A stretch of DNA of 64,000 bases, from contig JAOTON010000330.1 in assembly GCA_034440635.1 (NCBI GenBank), positions 62,001 through 126,000 of the forward strand. Direction: 5' to 3'. The stretch comes from Lepas anatifera (taxonomy: Eukaryota; Arthropoda; Thecostraca; Lepadidae). Position numbers and translations under genes: made by a program. The notes below the pieces were generated by a model. The model was not told the DNA's origin. It made no database searches and worked only from the letters and a program-made list of their open reading frames with translations. Position 1 is the stretch's first letter. Each line of letters opens with the position of its first letter. Positions 32,366-45,345 of the stretch are shown piece by piece.

Positions 32366-35300
32366 ATGTCTCCGCTAAGTGCGCGAATCGGGGCACCTTG
32401 GTGCCAGCTCAAACGGCTCGTACTATTTTGATTCGTTTTCTAGAGATAGGGTCCCGATGGTGATCTACTTTGTGGCATAGGTCACTACCCCAGCAAAACT
32501 CCGATGCACGTGCAATCGACACCCCTTTTTCCCATAGGGTTTAACATTACGGAAACAAAGATGGCCAATTTGCTGAAAATCGGCTCGATAGATTTTGTTC
32601 CTTTTTAATATGATAGGGTACCCATGGGCACCTACACTGGGGTTTGGGTCACTACCCCAAGAAAATTAGTTTTCACGTGCAATTTGCACGTGAAATTTTA
32701 CGTGATAAGTCTAGGAGATTTTTTCGAAAAATGAAAGACATCAAAATTTCCCAAAAAAAGGCTCTAACGATTTTGATAACACTCAATGAGGGGTTAGTCG
32801 CTACCTTTGGGTACCACGTGGTATGGGTGGTATATCTGGGAAAATTTCGAGTCTTGTGCAATTTCACCTTGAAAATGATCTGGAAGCCCAAAAATCTCGA
32901 CTTTACCCCCTAGAGGGGGCCACAGTGGGGCACCGGTGGCATCCTGAGCCAATAAGTGTATGCATGCATAGACACAATGCCTGGGGCCAGTGGATGGGTG
33001 GTTATTGGGTAGTATGATATTTGCCAGGGGTCCTCCACTGCGCAAAACCTTTAAAATATATTTTTCCTTTGCAGTCGGGTGGGTGGCCCCTACAGTACCC
33101 AGGGCTTTCCAGATAGGGAAAATCTGACACTTGTGGTGCAACTATTACTACTAGCAAACCATACCTGCCCTACACTTGTTTCGATAAAGATCCCTCATTA
33201 AGGAAATTTTAAGAGGTTTCTAAAATTTCTGGAGATTTTCTAATTTTTAGAGTTTACAAGCCCCTGGCTGCTACTGTATGGGAACCATTTTGACAAAACT
33301 TGTCTCGTTTGTACCCAAAGGAGTTACGTTTTAAATGAAACCATTTGAAACCATTTGGGTGCCACCTAGCGCGTGCCACGTGACCTTGAATACGGACCGC
33401 CACACCTCCAAAACTGAACTTTTGGACAGTATGCGGTCCCTGTTCGTACAGATAGCCTATTTACGTATACAAATGACGATTACTGTCACCACCTGATACA
33501 GTGAGATGGTCATAGGTGCAAACAGGGCCCCTTTATTTACGCGGGAACCCTCAGTTTGAAGATATCCTATTAATTAGTGTTAAAGCAGTTGGAAACTTAT
33601 GATGCTTGCGTGGCAAAACAAATCAAGTTACGTCCACCGTTTTTGGTCTTTGGTTCACATCGAATGGATTGATAGTATTATAGGTGCAAACGACCCTTTG
33701 CTTTAAACACAGGTAACGCCAGTGTGTGAAGATACCCTATGCATTAATGTTAAAGCAATGAAACAATTGTAATACTTGCAAGGATAAGCAAATAGAGCTA
33801 TGCCTACAGTTCTCGGGCACAGTGTCACAAGCCTGATACTACACCTCTCGAAAACAGCCAATCAGTGACCGGGGCACTGCGCATGCGCAGTAGCGCATAT
33901 TCCCAATGGGCTATATCATTCCAAAAGGAGGGACGATTTGGCTGAAATTTGGTATATAGGTGTTATGTTATGAACTACAGTCAGCAAGGTGGAAGATGTG
34001 CACGTGCTTACGTGACAAAGCTAGTCTCTATCGAAGGTCCTCCGTTTCGAAAATTCAAATTTGTCATTTTCTGCCAAACTGAGTTGTGGATGTTTTGTGA
34101 ACTGAACACAGCAAGGTGCGAGTTTTGCACGTGCACACGTCAAAACATCATTCACTGTCAGGGGTCTTCCGTTCCGGAGAATCGAATAGGTGCTCGAGCA
34201 ATCACTTTCGGTTCCGCGATGCCCCTAAAGGCGTCGCCCCCACGTAACTGAAGGTGATTGCAAATGCTGAAAAGCTCTATTCCTTAGAATTGAGATTTTC
34301 CATTGAAAATCAACTGAGCTAACTCATCAGGGACATGTTTCCGCTAAGTGCCGCGAATCGGGGAACTTTGATACCAGCCCAAACGGCTTGTACGATTTTG
34401 ATGATTTTTTCTAGAGACAGGGTCCTGAAGTTAATCTATTCTTTGGCATAGGTCACCACCCCAGGAAAACTCTGATGCACGTGCAATCGACACCCCTTTT
34501 TCCCATACGGTTTAAGATTACGGAAACAAAGATGGGCAATTTGCTGAAAAGTGGCTCAATAGATTTTGTTCTTTTTTAATAGGATAGGGTACCCATGGGG
34601 ACCTACACTGGGGTATGGGTCACTGCCCCAGGAAAATTTGTTTGCACGTGCAATCTGCACGTGAAATTTTAGGTGTTAAGTCTACGGAGACTTTTCCAAA
34701 ATTAAAAAAGTGAAAAAAATGGCCTATCCGATTTCTTGCAAACCCTTTTGGGGTGTTAGGTGTTACCTTTGGGTGCTAGGGGGTATAGGTGGTATATCTG
34801 GGATAACTCGAAATTTCGTGCATTTTGGCCTTGAAAATGACCTTGCAGCCAAAAAATCTCGACTTTGCCCCCTAGAGGTGGCCCTGGTGGGTCACCGGTG
34901 GCACCATGGGCCAAAAAGGGTACGCATTAGAGGTGGGACTTTCTAGGCCCGGGGGCCCGGGGCAAAAGCCCGGCCCAGGCCCGCGGGCTTTGACCGGGCC
35001 TGAAGGCCTGATTTAAGCCAATGTCGGGCTGATAACGGGCTTCACCCAGGCTCATTCCGGGCTTCAACTAAACTGGGACTTCAAGTCAATTTTCTGTAAG
35101 TTAAATAAGCCTTTTTCAGTACAGACCTAGTTTTTTCCACTGAAACATAATCTTATTCATGCACCAGCAGCTTTTGAAAATGCATTTACAATTAATTTTG
35201 AGACTTTTAGACATACATCAGGAATGTAAAAGCATGAAGGTCTAGCTTTCTGTTACTCATGCCAGGGTCAAAAGCAAGTTACTTAAACCTGAATTAATAT

Positions 35301-38300
35301 TTAAAATCAAATATTGAATAATGCCTACAGTTGCACACATCCATGCCATAATGTCATCTTATGAATATCCTAATTACTTTAAAATTTTCAAGTCATATAT
35401 GGGTGAACAAAATATAAATTGTGATAGCATATTTGTTACTTCCATATTGTCAGTATACCATTTCAAAGGAAGTCATTTAACCAATTTGCTGCTAACATAT
35501 TGATATTAACACCTAGCTCTAGCTAGAAAATTCTTTCGAGAAGCTTTCTGCTCCAGGTAAAAAGAAAATGTTATCTATGGAGCCATTCCCATGTCCTCTA
35601 CGAAAAATGGTGAAGTAAATATGTCAGGTACAAACTATCTAGTGGGAGCCCATAATTGTCAAATTGGCCTGGTAACTCTAGCTGCAAGAACAAATGTTGA
35701 TAAGTTTGACACTTCCACAGCTTCATCTTGCTCTTTCATTGCCCAAAAGATGCAAAATCCACTCAGAAAGGGCTAGTATAAGCAAGGAAATAGCCACAAA
35801 GAAAACATGGTTTTGATCGAAGTACTTCAAAACATATAAATTAGTCAGTTGTGGGGAGATACTGGGGAGAGCAGTCAGCCTTAGAAGGAACCTTTGAAAT
35901 TACACCAAAACATGAATATACTTGACAGTATGTGTTGCATTTTCCTTGTGGAGATACTTCCCTGGCCTCTATGAAATACAACTTCTATTATAAGCTTTGA
36001 ACTTGAACATAACAGCACTTCCCTCCCACCACACTAAAGGTATTATCGCAGTAGGTGGATCACATCTCGCGGTTCAAAAGGATTACATCAGAAGGTCCAC
36101 TGATCAAAGGGTCTAATGTTCATAGGTTCTACCCTGTGAAAGTTAGACCTTTTGAATAAGAAGTCCACAAACAAGTGCACAAAAAGTGGCCTATTCCCAG
36201 GAACAAAAGAAATGCACCACACACTTTGTGCTTATTTTTTAAATGTGTGAAATTTTAAAATATATTTTCAAAAGTCTTGAAATATTTTCGCTGAAATAAA
36301 CTTATTATTTTCTGGTAAATTTTGGTGAAAAATGTTTTCATAAATGATTGCTCTAATGTAGACAAGCACGGCGCTTCAGATACCTACTAAGCGCAAGCCC
36401 GTCAAATACAACAAAGCAAACAGAAATAGTGTTCAAGCCCAAATGGTGATGTGGATGGGATTGAGTTGTTTTTTGTGTCAGATTTACTTTTTGGTGGAGA
36501 TTGGTGCAATATTTTTATTCAATGTTCGGTGCGAACCTGTGGAAAACTAGTGGTTCCTTATCAAGATAGTTCTTTATGGCTGGTGGTTTGATAATTGTAT
36601 ATGGCTGATGGGCCTTGTTCATGTTGGCCTGTTGGCTTACCTACTTTCCAGACCGGGCTGACCCAAGCAGAACATTCTTTTAACTATCTTCCAAGCTGTT
36701 TAGTGACTAAACTAAAAGAAAATGTTCACATGTATCAATTGAGGGACAATGTGAAGGAGTTTTGGTTCCTTCACAGCCATTCCGCCATGATATTCTGAAA
36801 AGTTTTAGCTGAAAACTTGTCACTGCTCTCTCCTCTATTTATAAACATTATTGGAACTCAATTGTGAGGCTCGTGCCAGCATATAATGATTTATAAAAGT
36901 GCAAAGATGGAGGAAATGTCTGACATGAGTGGACTTATTTCATCCTGATTCTTATAGCTGCCATGTGCATACCTCTATCTAGAATACCCTTTGTTTTTAT
37001 AAGGTGATGCTGGTCATTACCTGAAGTAAGCTTGCATCATAAGCAAGCCATGTTTCATACTGTGTTTTTCAGTATCATTTTCTGCTGAATTATTAAGATA
37101 GCTGAGGCTACTGATGCTACATGCACCTTTTTGATATGGTTTTGGGTGAAACCAAAACTTTTTACAGGATAAATTGGCTTAAAACATATATTTGAAACAG
37201 CTTTAAAGTAAATAAATTTTGTATATAGTCGTTAATGGTTTTCCATGACACCGGGCCTTCCCGGGCTTGATAATCCATTTCTTCCACAAACCGGGCTTGT
37301 GACGGGCTTCTAAAATCAGCAGCCGGCCGGGCCCGGGCCCGGGCCTGCAAAATTGCCTGAAACTCCCACCTCTAGTACGCATGCGTGGACACAGTGTCTG
37401 GGGCTAGTGGATGGATGGTTATTGGGTACTATGAGATTGGTTAGGGGTCCTCCACTGCGCAAAGCCTTCAAAATATTTTTTTCTTCTGCATTCGGGTGGG
37501 TGGCCCCTACAGTAGCCAGAGCTTTCCAGATAGGGAAAAAATAATAATTTTGGTACAACTATTACTACTAGCATACTATACCTACGCTACACTTGTTTCG
37601 ATAAAGGTCCCCCATTAAGGAGATTTTTAGAGGTTTCTAAAATTTTTGAAGCTTCTCTAGTTTTTAAAGTTCACAAGCCCCTGGCTGCTACTGTATGGGA
37701 ACATTTTTGACGAAATTTGCCACGTTTCTACCCAGAGGGGTTATGTGGCTAATCAACGCATTTGAAACCCTTTGGGTGCCACCTAGTGCGTACCACGTGA
37801 CCCTGAGTGTGCACCGGCACCTCTCCAAAACTGAATTTGCGGACAGTACACCCTTCCTATGCGTACAGATAGCCCCTTTACGTATTAAACGATGATTACT
37901 GGCACCATCTGATACATTGAGATGGTCACAGGTGCAAACAGTGCCCCTTTATACACACGGGCACCCTCAGTTTGAATATATCGTATTATTTAGTGTTAAA
38001 GCAGTGGGAAACGTATTATGCTTCCGTGGCAAAACAAATGGAGCTACGTCCACCTTTTTTGGTATTAGGGTCACATCTAATGGAGTGATAGTATTATATG
38101 TGCAAACTGCCCTCTGCTATGAACACAGGTACGCCCAGTTTGAAGATACCCTAAGCATTAGTGTTAAAGCAATGGAACATTTATGAGGCTTCCACGGAAA
38201 AACAAGTAGATCCATGGGTACCGTTTTGGGTACTAGGGTCATATCTGATGAAGTGATCGTATTATAGGTGCTATCGGCACTCTTCGCTAAGCATAGGCAC

Positions 38301-40218
38301 CCCTAGTGTGAAGATACCCTTTGCAATAGTGTTAAAGCAATGGAACACTTACGATGCTTCCACGGCCAGGCAAATAGAGCTACGGCTGACGTTTTCGGGG
38401 ACTGTGCCACAAGGCTGCGACTACACCTCTCTGGTTAAGGAAATCAGTGACCAGGGTACTGCGCATGCGCAGTAGCGCATGACCACCAATGAGCTATATC
38501 TCTGCAAGAAGTGGTCCGATCTGGCTGAAAATTGGTATGCATGGGTTATGTTATGAACTGAAGTCAGCAAGTTGAATTTTGCACGTGCTGACGTGACAAA
38601 GCCAGTTTCTATTGAGGGTCCTCCGTTCCGGAGATGTGAATCTGTCATTTTCTGCCAAAATGCTCTGTGGGGGAATGGTGAACTGAAAATAGGAAGGTGC
38701 AAGTTTGGCACATGCAGACGTCGCCAAACCATTCACTATCAAAGGTCTTCCGTTCCGGAGAAACGAATAGGTGCCCGAGCAATCACCTTCGGTCCAGCGA
38801 TGCCCCTAAATGCGTTGCCCCCACGTAACCGAAGGTGATTGCAAATGCTGAAAAGCTCTATTCTCTAGAATTGAGATTTTCCATTGAAAATCAACTGAGC
38901 TAACTCATCAGGGACATGTTTCCGCTATGTGCCGCGAATCGGGGCACCTTGGTGCCAGCTAAAACGGCTCGTACGATTTTGATGATTTTTTTCTAGAGTT
39001 GGGTTCCCGATGGTGATCTACATTGTGGCATAGGTCATTACCCCAGGAAAACTCCGATGCACGTGCAATCTACACCCCCTTTTTCCCATAGGGTTTAACA
39101 TTACGGAAACAAAGATGGGCAATTTGCTGAAAATTGCGTCGTACAATTTTGTTTCTTTTTTAATATGATAGGGTACCCATTGGGACCTACCCTGGGGTAT
39201 GGGTCACTACCCCAGGAAAATTCGTTTGCGCGTGCCATCTGCACGTGAAATTTAACGTGTTAAGTCTACGGAGATTTTGTGAAAAAATAGAGAACTGAGT
39301 TTTTTCTCAAAAATGGCTCTAACGATTTTTCTGAACCTCATATATGGGTTAGTCGGTACCTTCGGGTACTAGTGGGTATAGGTGGTATATCTGAGAAAAC
39401 TTCGAGTCTCGTGCAATTTCACCTTGAAAACGACCTTGCAGCCCAAAAATCTCGACTTTACCTCTTAGAGGGGTAAACGGTTGGGCACCGGTGGCCCCCT
39501 GGGCCAATAAGTGTATGCATACATAGACACAATACCTGGGACCAATTCATGGTAGGATATTGGGTACTATGGGAGTGGCCAGGGGTCTTCCACTGCGCAA
39601 AACCTTTAAAATATATGCTTTCCTCTCCAATCGGGAGGGTGACCCCTATAGCACCAAGACCTTTCAAGATGCGGTAAAACTAACACCTGCGGTGACACTA
39701 TTACTACTGACATAATTTACCTGCCCTACACTTGTTTCAATAAAGGTCCCCCATTAAGGAGATTTTTAGAGGTTTATAAAATTTTTGAAGATTTTCTGAA
39801 ATTTTGAGTTAACAAGCCCCTGGCTGCTACTGTATGTGAATGTTTTTGACGAAGCTTGCCTCGTTTGTATCCAACGGGATTAAATTTCAAATTAAATTAT
39901 TTGAAACCCTTTGGGTCCACCTAGCGCGTGCCACGTGACCTTGAGTGCGGACCGGCACCAATCCAAAACTTAATTTTTGGACCGTATACGGTCCCTGTTC
40001 GTACAGATAGCCTCTTTACGCATTGAAATGACGATTACTGGCACCCTCTGATACATGGAGATGGTCATAGGTGGAAACAGTGCCCCTTTGTACATAGGGC
40101 GCCCTCAATTTGAAGATACCATATTAATTAGTGTTAAAGCAGTGGGATACTTATGATTCTTGCGTGGCCAAACAAATGAAGCTACGTCCACCGTTTTTGG
40201 TATTAGAGTCACATCTAA
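32366..40218 (-). repeat. Right arm of the long palindrome
   Basis: Units D', C' and B' run in minus orientation and pair with 31422 back to 17431. The arm is 5398 bp long without the hAT insertion. It ends abruptly at 40218, where a 5'-truncated LINE begins, so that LINE may mark or have created the outer boundary. The empty target sites for the LINE (39506-39522), Penelope-like element (32557-32570) and MITE (about 32780-32795) are all present here. Confidence 0.9.
34928..37374. mobile_element. Non-autonomous hAT-like transposon, 2447 bp
   Basis: Perfect 8-bp duplications gtacgcat at 34920-34927 and 37375-37382 flank ends that read tagaggtgggactttc and, inverted, tagaggtgggagtttc (15 of 16 match). 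The left arm keeps the empty site at 24627-24634. TAGAGGTGGGA-type ends with an 8-bp duplication are typical of hAT. Just inside each end are GC-rich self-complementary tracts (cccgggcccgg). The AT-rich interior (35080-37200) has no transposase. Short open frames there (for example 35591-35776 and 36595-36798) show no domain. Confidence 0.85.
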
Positions 40219-40940
40219 GTATTTTGGTGTTAGGCCAGCCACAAAATATTTGGGATTGGGCTCAAAAACTGGAAACAGGCTCCACACGCAGCTCAGAGTA
40301 GGAAACTTATCATTAAACGCCCACCTCTTCCAAAACATGAACACTCCCTCGCCACAATGCCTCTGTGGACACCGGACCGAGTCGGTCAAACATTTCGTAC
40401 TCGAGTGCCCTTTATATGACAACACACATGCTGAGCTCTTCCAAACTTTAACAAATTTAGGTTTAAACATCCTGAATCTTCCCCCCCCATGTCAAACTAG
40501 ACACGCTGGTATCCGGCACCAGCCTTGACGTCGATACTGGGCGAGAGGTGGCCCACGCTTTCCAAAACTTCTTGACAAAAACGAAGAGATTCTTTTGAGA
40601 ACTGGAGCGGTTGCGGGGCGCCGCCGGGTGCGGCGCTGGTTGGCGGCCATGGCGGTGGACGCGTCCGGTGGGCCTCCGCCCACAGTGCTGCCCCAGACGG
40701 GTCAGGAACTGATTGAGTACTCTTGACATTTCAGAAAATCTATCTATTTTGGTTGGCTGTTTGCATGTGAGCATGATTCGAAGTGTTATAGCCAATGTAT
40801 GTATGCTGTTTTGTATTGTTATTGTTGAGAGTGGCACCAAGAATTAGGCCTTTTGGCTTCTGCGCCAATCTCGAAGTGTATGTGGCCTTATAAAGTGTGA
40901 GAATGGAAGAAAAAAATCTATCTAATCTAATCAATATGCT
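40219..40940 (+). mobile_element. 5'-truncated second LINE (3' end)
   Basis: Starts at the end of the palindrome and contains a LINE C-terminal coding fragment, a GC-rich 3' UTR (cggcgctggttggcggccatgg area, 40610-40690) and a 3' tail of imperfect atctatctaatctaatc repeats at about 40915-40935. Short tandem tails rather than poly(A) are typical of several CR1/L2/RTE-related clades. The clade cannot be fixed from this fragment. It is different from the element at 18144. Confidence 0.75.
40222..40528 (+). pseudogene. LINE RT C-terminal fragment with Cys/His motif
   Basis: The frame reads through an RNA-binding-like end: THTQLRVGNLSLNAHLF-type block, then CLCGHRTESVKHFVLEC (C-x-C-x8-H-x4-C) and PLYDNTHAELF. 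This order closes the polyprotein of many non-LTR retrotransposons. The frame is lost at a C-run near 40480-40488. A plausible continuation in another phase runs to about 40595. No catalytic RT residues are included. Confidence 0.7.
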
Positions 40941-42054
40941 GCTGCTGCTGAAGTCCCGACCATAAGCCTTTACCAATAGACGCAGGAACCGTGGGGGCTG
41001 TGGTGGTGGCTGTTGCACCCAACTTTCAGAGTGTGGCAGCAGCTCTAACCCCGCCCCCCAGTTCGAGCCGATTCTGGAACTTTTCTATTAACATTTAAGT
41101 GATATGCCTAATTACCCCCGGCCATACCAACGCGGAGGCCCCTTCCTCCAACTTACACCTTTCCTCCGACTAAAATAGTCTCTCCACCTAGGCCTTCACT
41201 GACTGAATTCTTCCGTATTTTTTCCAAAAAGAATCTGCAGCAATCCTACTTTGACTGAAGTACGAGGGTATCAGTTTTGAGGCTAGTGACCTGTAGCCCA
41301 GTCTCCTTTGACATATTTGGAGGTCGTTGTGGCCCAGAGGAGAATGATTTGTCTTACGTGTACGGATAGAATTGATAATTTTTAGTTTTGTGGTCCAGCA
41401 GAAGAAAAATCGACCGGTTTGGCATTGTGCGAACATCTTTTACAAACATGGCATTGGTCGCCAGGTTTTAAGGACTGAAGGAAATATGTTCTATGAAATC
41501 ACAAAATAAGCTTTCCAACGTTTACGCACCTTGCATTAGCTGCATTGGATAAAAATCTATAATCATATGCTAATCGATAATCATCGGCATAATCTAAGTG
41601 CTTACGTTATCTTTTCCTTTCAGTTCTCTGATCGAAATTGAAAATGGAGGGACTGTTATATCTGCAAGAAATAAAGGAGTCTTACCGTGAGTTTGGTATA
41701 TCATAGGGCGCCTTCTTATGACAAGAATTGAACTCATGGAGGAGCGGAGCAAAGATGAGTGTCATATTCCTATGGAAGAATGCAATAACAGGGTAACGGC
41801 TGGGATTATGGATGTGTGTGCCAGCGTATCACTCCATACACGTGCAAATCAGGCCATACTGAAGGAACTAAGAGGGCTTTGGAAAGAAAGTGTACAAAAA
41901 GAAGTATGCAAACAAGTTTGGCAAGCGAGCTACTATACCAACTGCAGCGATGGATTCTCTGTTTGATATCAGCAGCCGAGAACTTGAGCCTGGACTAGCA
42001 GAAGACAGTGTTTTTGGCCGACCAGCCAAGTGCCAGACGTCTTCAGACAGACAG
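40941..42054 (+). other. Unassigned sequence with possible exon fragments
   Basis: No transposon signature. Between 41624 and 41690 an acceptor-like ctttcag and a donor-like cttacc|gtgagt bracket a short frame (MEGLLYLQEIKESY). Frames from 41718-41966 and 41890-42216 are open for 82 and 108 codons but show no domain, and the second runs into the inverted repeat at 42055. They may be remnants of a host gene or of an unrecognised element. Confidence 0.25.
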
Positions 42055-42838
42055 CCTCGATCAGGAAACCACAGCGCGAGGGCAGAGGAGAGCTCCGCGA
42101 GCGGGTCGAGCAGTCATGAGAGGAGCAGCCGTTACCTCCCCGAGTCAACAGACGACGGCCGAGACAGCAAGCGCGCCTGTGGAAACTGGTGTTTCATTAA
42201 TGCTATCATCTGCTAAGCTATAATGACTCGGAAATCCCGATCAAAGGGATATTATCTGTGTATGAGCAATGCTATTTTCAAAAACCAGTCTGCTCATCAA
42301 TTCTAACAAAACACTCACAAGCTATATGTATTTATATTTTTCAAAACACTGTCCAGGTCGTTCACAGTCAATAGCTCATAAGCCATAAGACATGATACGC
42401 ATTGCTTGTCGTTCTCCTATCATTCCTTACGGTTCCATAACTCATAAAACATAAAAATGGTAGGCATTACTTGTCGTTCTTCTACGGCCTATCCTTCCTT
42501 ATGGTTTGTGAGTTATGGACTCTGAACGACTTGGACAGTGTTTAAAAACTATATAAATATATATCTTGTGGGTGTTCTGATAGGATTTATGAGCAGACTG
42601 GTTCCTGAAAATAGCATTGTTCATACACAGATAATATCCCTTTGATCAGGATTACCAAGTCATTATAGCTTAGCAGATGATAGCACTACCTGAAACACCA
42701 GTTTCTACAGGCGTGTTTGCTGTCTCAGCCGTCGTCTGTTGACTCGGGGAGGTGACGACTGCTCCTCTTATGACTGCTGCACCCGCTCGCTGAGCTCTCC
42801 TCTGCCATCGCGCTGTGGTTTCCTCTGTCATCGCGCGT
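42055..42838. repeat. Inverted repeat, arms about 350-380 bp
   Basis: Left arm about 42060-42430 pairs in reverse complement with about 42480-42838. Matching words include 'ccccgagtcaacagacgacggc', 'atcatctgctaagctataatgact' and 'gggatattatctgtgtatga' (all found inverted on the other side, with scattered mismatches). The centre near 42430-42480 itself contains related words. Divergence is much greater than in the large palindrome, so this fold is older. Confidence 0.8.
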
Positions 42839-42880
42839 GAAAGACAGCCGTGTTATCCACTACACTATCGTAACCGCGAC
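42825..42880 (-). other. tRNA-like 5' half at the edge of the inverted repeat
   Basis: The minus strand reads gatagtgtagtggataacac, a good A-box/D-arm, followed by 'ggctgtctttcacgcg', which resembles an anticodon arm. There is no T-arm or B-box. A truncated tRNA pseudogene or SINE head is the likely explanation. Confidence 0.45.
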
Positions 42881-44269
42881 GTATACGGCCGAAGTCAACC
42901 TTTCTGGAGGAAAGTTTTTGATCCTACTTTTAGGGGCTAAGAAAGCATTTGACGACTAATCGGTACAGAAACGCTCAATAGAAAATTTAATAAGCTTTCA
43001 TTTGAGGTATAATTTATTACTATAAATTGGGTAAATAGACCTCTAAATGGGGAGTAAAAACAGCCAATTTCTATTGTCTTCAAGCGGAACTTTTCAGCCA
43101 GTTCACTAATGACGTCATCGAAATCGGTCATATGCCCTAATGACTGTACCTTCTCTCAAAGCCCTTGGTTAAGTTCAATACCGTAGCTATCATGTTCTGA
43201 AGAGCAGGTTGCTGATAAAAAATTCAAAAATTATATTTTATTTTTGCCTATAAAATAAAAGTTTCAGTCTGAAAGTTTTCATCTCTAAATATATAAAGTG
43301 GGAGGCTATTCTCTTTTATTATCTGGAACAGAAACTGAATTTGATTAATTAGATCGGCAGATATAAGCGTTTAAATGATATTTTGGGAAATGCAGACCTT
43401 GAAGGAATTGGTCAAAGACGACCTTCAAATTTCCGTTTTCATTTTGTTTTTGTGTTTGTGCAGACCTGCACGAACAGGCCCTATAAGTTGGTATTTGACT
43501 TAGAATCTGAACTGCCGTAGCTTTAGATATTTCGAGCCTATAGTTTTGACCATGAGTTTTCTGCCAAATTTAGGGCGCAAAATTTAAAAGCTAATTTAGA
43601 GCCTTAAATTTAAGACTTTTTCTTTCCAACTTTTTGTGTGAACTACAAATTTCCCTGATGTAAAAGGGTACAAGTTTGAATACTCTAGATAAATTAGCAA
43701 AAATAAAAAGACAACAGTTAAAAATCACATAATGCAAAATTCTAGCCAAAATTTTGGAAATTTTGAAAATTGACAACCGTGGTGCTTATTCATTTGGAAA
43801 TTCCTTCTTTCCATAAAAGTTTTAAGTCTCTGATACCAGCGCTCAGAACAGACAACAACAAAAACCTCGGCCTGCGGCCTCGGCAGGTGCCGCTCTGGCG
43901 CAGAAGAAGCCGGTGACAATGTAAGTTAGCCAAACAGTTCGATTGACAGGCGAGTGTTTTCAGCAGTTTGATACTTATAACAACGCAACGTTGGAGTTTT
44001 AGGTTTTGTGTTCTCAGTATGGCTCCATTCAATCCCCTTTGTAAGCCCATGTTTTCCTACATTAGCATGTCTCTGCACACTGCATCACTTTTGCCCTCTG
44101 TTCATGTCATCACATAAATAAACACACGTATAAAGTTTGTTTTTTAAGTAAAGTCTGGGCATATCCAGAAGAAAGGAAATACAATATAAGATATGATGGG
44201 TTTGCCGACCATGTTTCACCTTTACCTGCAGATTTTCAGCCAATCAGCCTATTTGCTACCGAGTTAGAT

Positions 44270-44880
44270 TCAGTTACACTATGTACCAGTGCGCATGCGC
44301 AGTAACGTCTGCAGTGAATGAGAGCGAAGATACCGTTATAATTGACTGAAGCATGTTGGTATGCAGTGTGTTTGTCTCCTAGTCTAAATTATCTCTTATA
44401 GACTTTTATTCCTTAGAATTCCTACTGCGCATGTGCAGCACAGTGCAGCGTCATACTGCCGTCAATTGGGATTAGCAGATAGTATTCTGCTTTTACTCGC
44501 AAGATTTGATGAAAATGGGTCTATTGGATCCCGAGATAGCCTCCATGACCATAAAATATAATGCGCATGCGCACTGACCTTTGTGGTTACCAAGGGTGAC
44601 AAAACATTCATGCTAAATTTATGCATGCTGGCTCTCCTCTCGTCATGTCCTCCTCTTAAATATCCTCAACTTTAAGGCTTAATTTCATAATTTCCACTGC
44701 GCATGCGCAGAGTAGTGCAGCTTCAATATGCAATTTTTGGTTTACATTCCGTGCTATTCTCTTGTTCACAAAATTTCAAGAAAATCGACCCGTAGGTTGC
44801 CGAGATGGCCTCTGTTACCATTAGTTCCACTGCGCATGTGCAGTGACCTTCCATTGACCTGAACACCAGATTCAAAATCT
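44270..44880 (+). repeat. 136-bp phased NRF1-like palindrome array in U1
   Basis: Palindromic cores of gcgcatgcgc type start at 44291, 44427, 44563, 44699 and 44832, i.e. steps of 136, 136, 136 and 133 bp. Two cores carry one change (gcgcatgtgc). Alternate repeats resemble each other more, suggesting a 272-bp dimer. TGCGCATGCGCA is the consensus type bound by NRF1 in animals. Binding here is inference. Confidence 0.8.
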
Positions 44881-45345
44881 GCAAGACCGATTGTCGCTCA
44901 TTGGTATTATTCTATAATATGGAACAGAGAGCAACAATATTTATATATCATTTATATGTCTAAACACGGTGCCGGATACAAGGGGCGAGGCTAGGGGGCT
45001 TAATCCCCCCATGTGAAAATGCCTACAGCTATGGCATAGGCGGAGGATGTTTCAAAGCAATGATGGGGATGCTCAAGCTAGTAGGTAAATTCAGGGTGAA
45101 GCGGAGGGCGCATAGGGGGCACGTGCTCCCCTTGTTCGACCCTCGGCGCCCCCTGGAATGGCCACGGCGCTCCCTTAAACATTCGATGGCGCCGCCTGAA
45201 ATGTCACTTCCCACCCCCTAAGATGCAAAAATCTGCGCCCATCGGAAAGATTTTGCGTCCACCTGATAGGTTTTGCCAGTCAAAAGTGCGTCCTGTTCCG
45301 GATTGCACCATTACCCCGGGAAGGTTTCTCCCCTATCGGAAATCC

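Noticed and set aside
35591..36798. Transposase inside the hAT-like element
   Set aside because: Only frames below 70 codons are open there and none shows the hAT dimerisation or catalytic motifs.
15120..40160. Many 60-120 codon frames in the macrosatellite units, some almost identical between arms
   Set aside because: Identity follows from the palindrome itself; frames occur on both strands and are broken in other tandem units.
17431..40218. Palindrome as a pure assembly or read-through artefact
   Set aside because: An artefact would give identical arms. Here each arm has private insertions with target duplications and scattered substitutions. Long-read confirmation is still desirable.
41718..42216. 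Host gene exons at 41.6-42.2 kb
   Set aside because: Splice-like signals and short frames exist, but frames change phase, no homology is recognised and the last one runs into an inverted repeat; kept only as unassigned sequence.
43790..44050. Minus-strand frames opposite the conserved GC-rich block (MGLQRGLNGAI... and relatives)
   Set aside because: Both strands are open over the block, copies differ in length and end, and no domain is recognisable.
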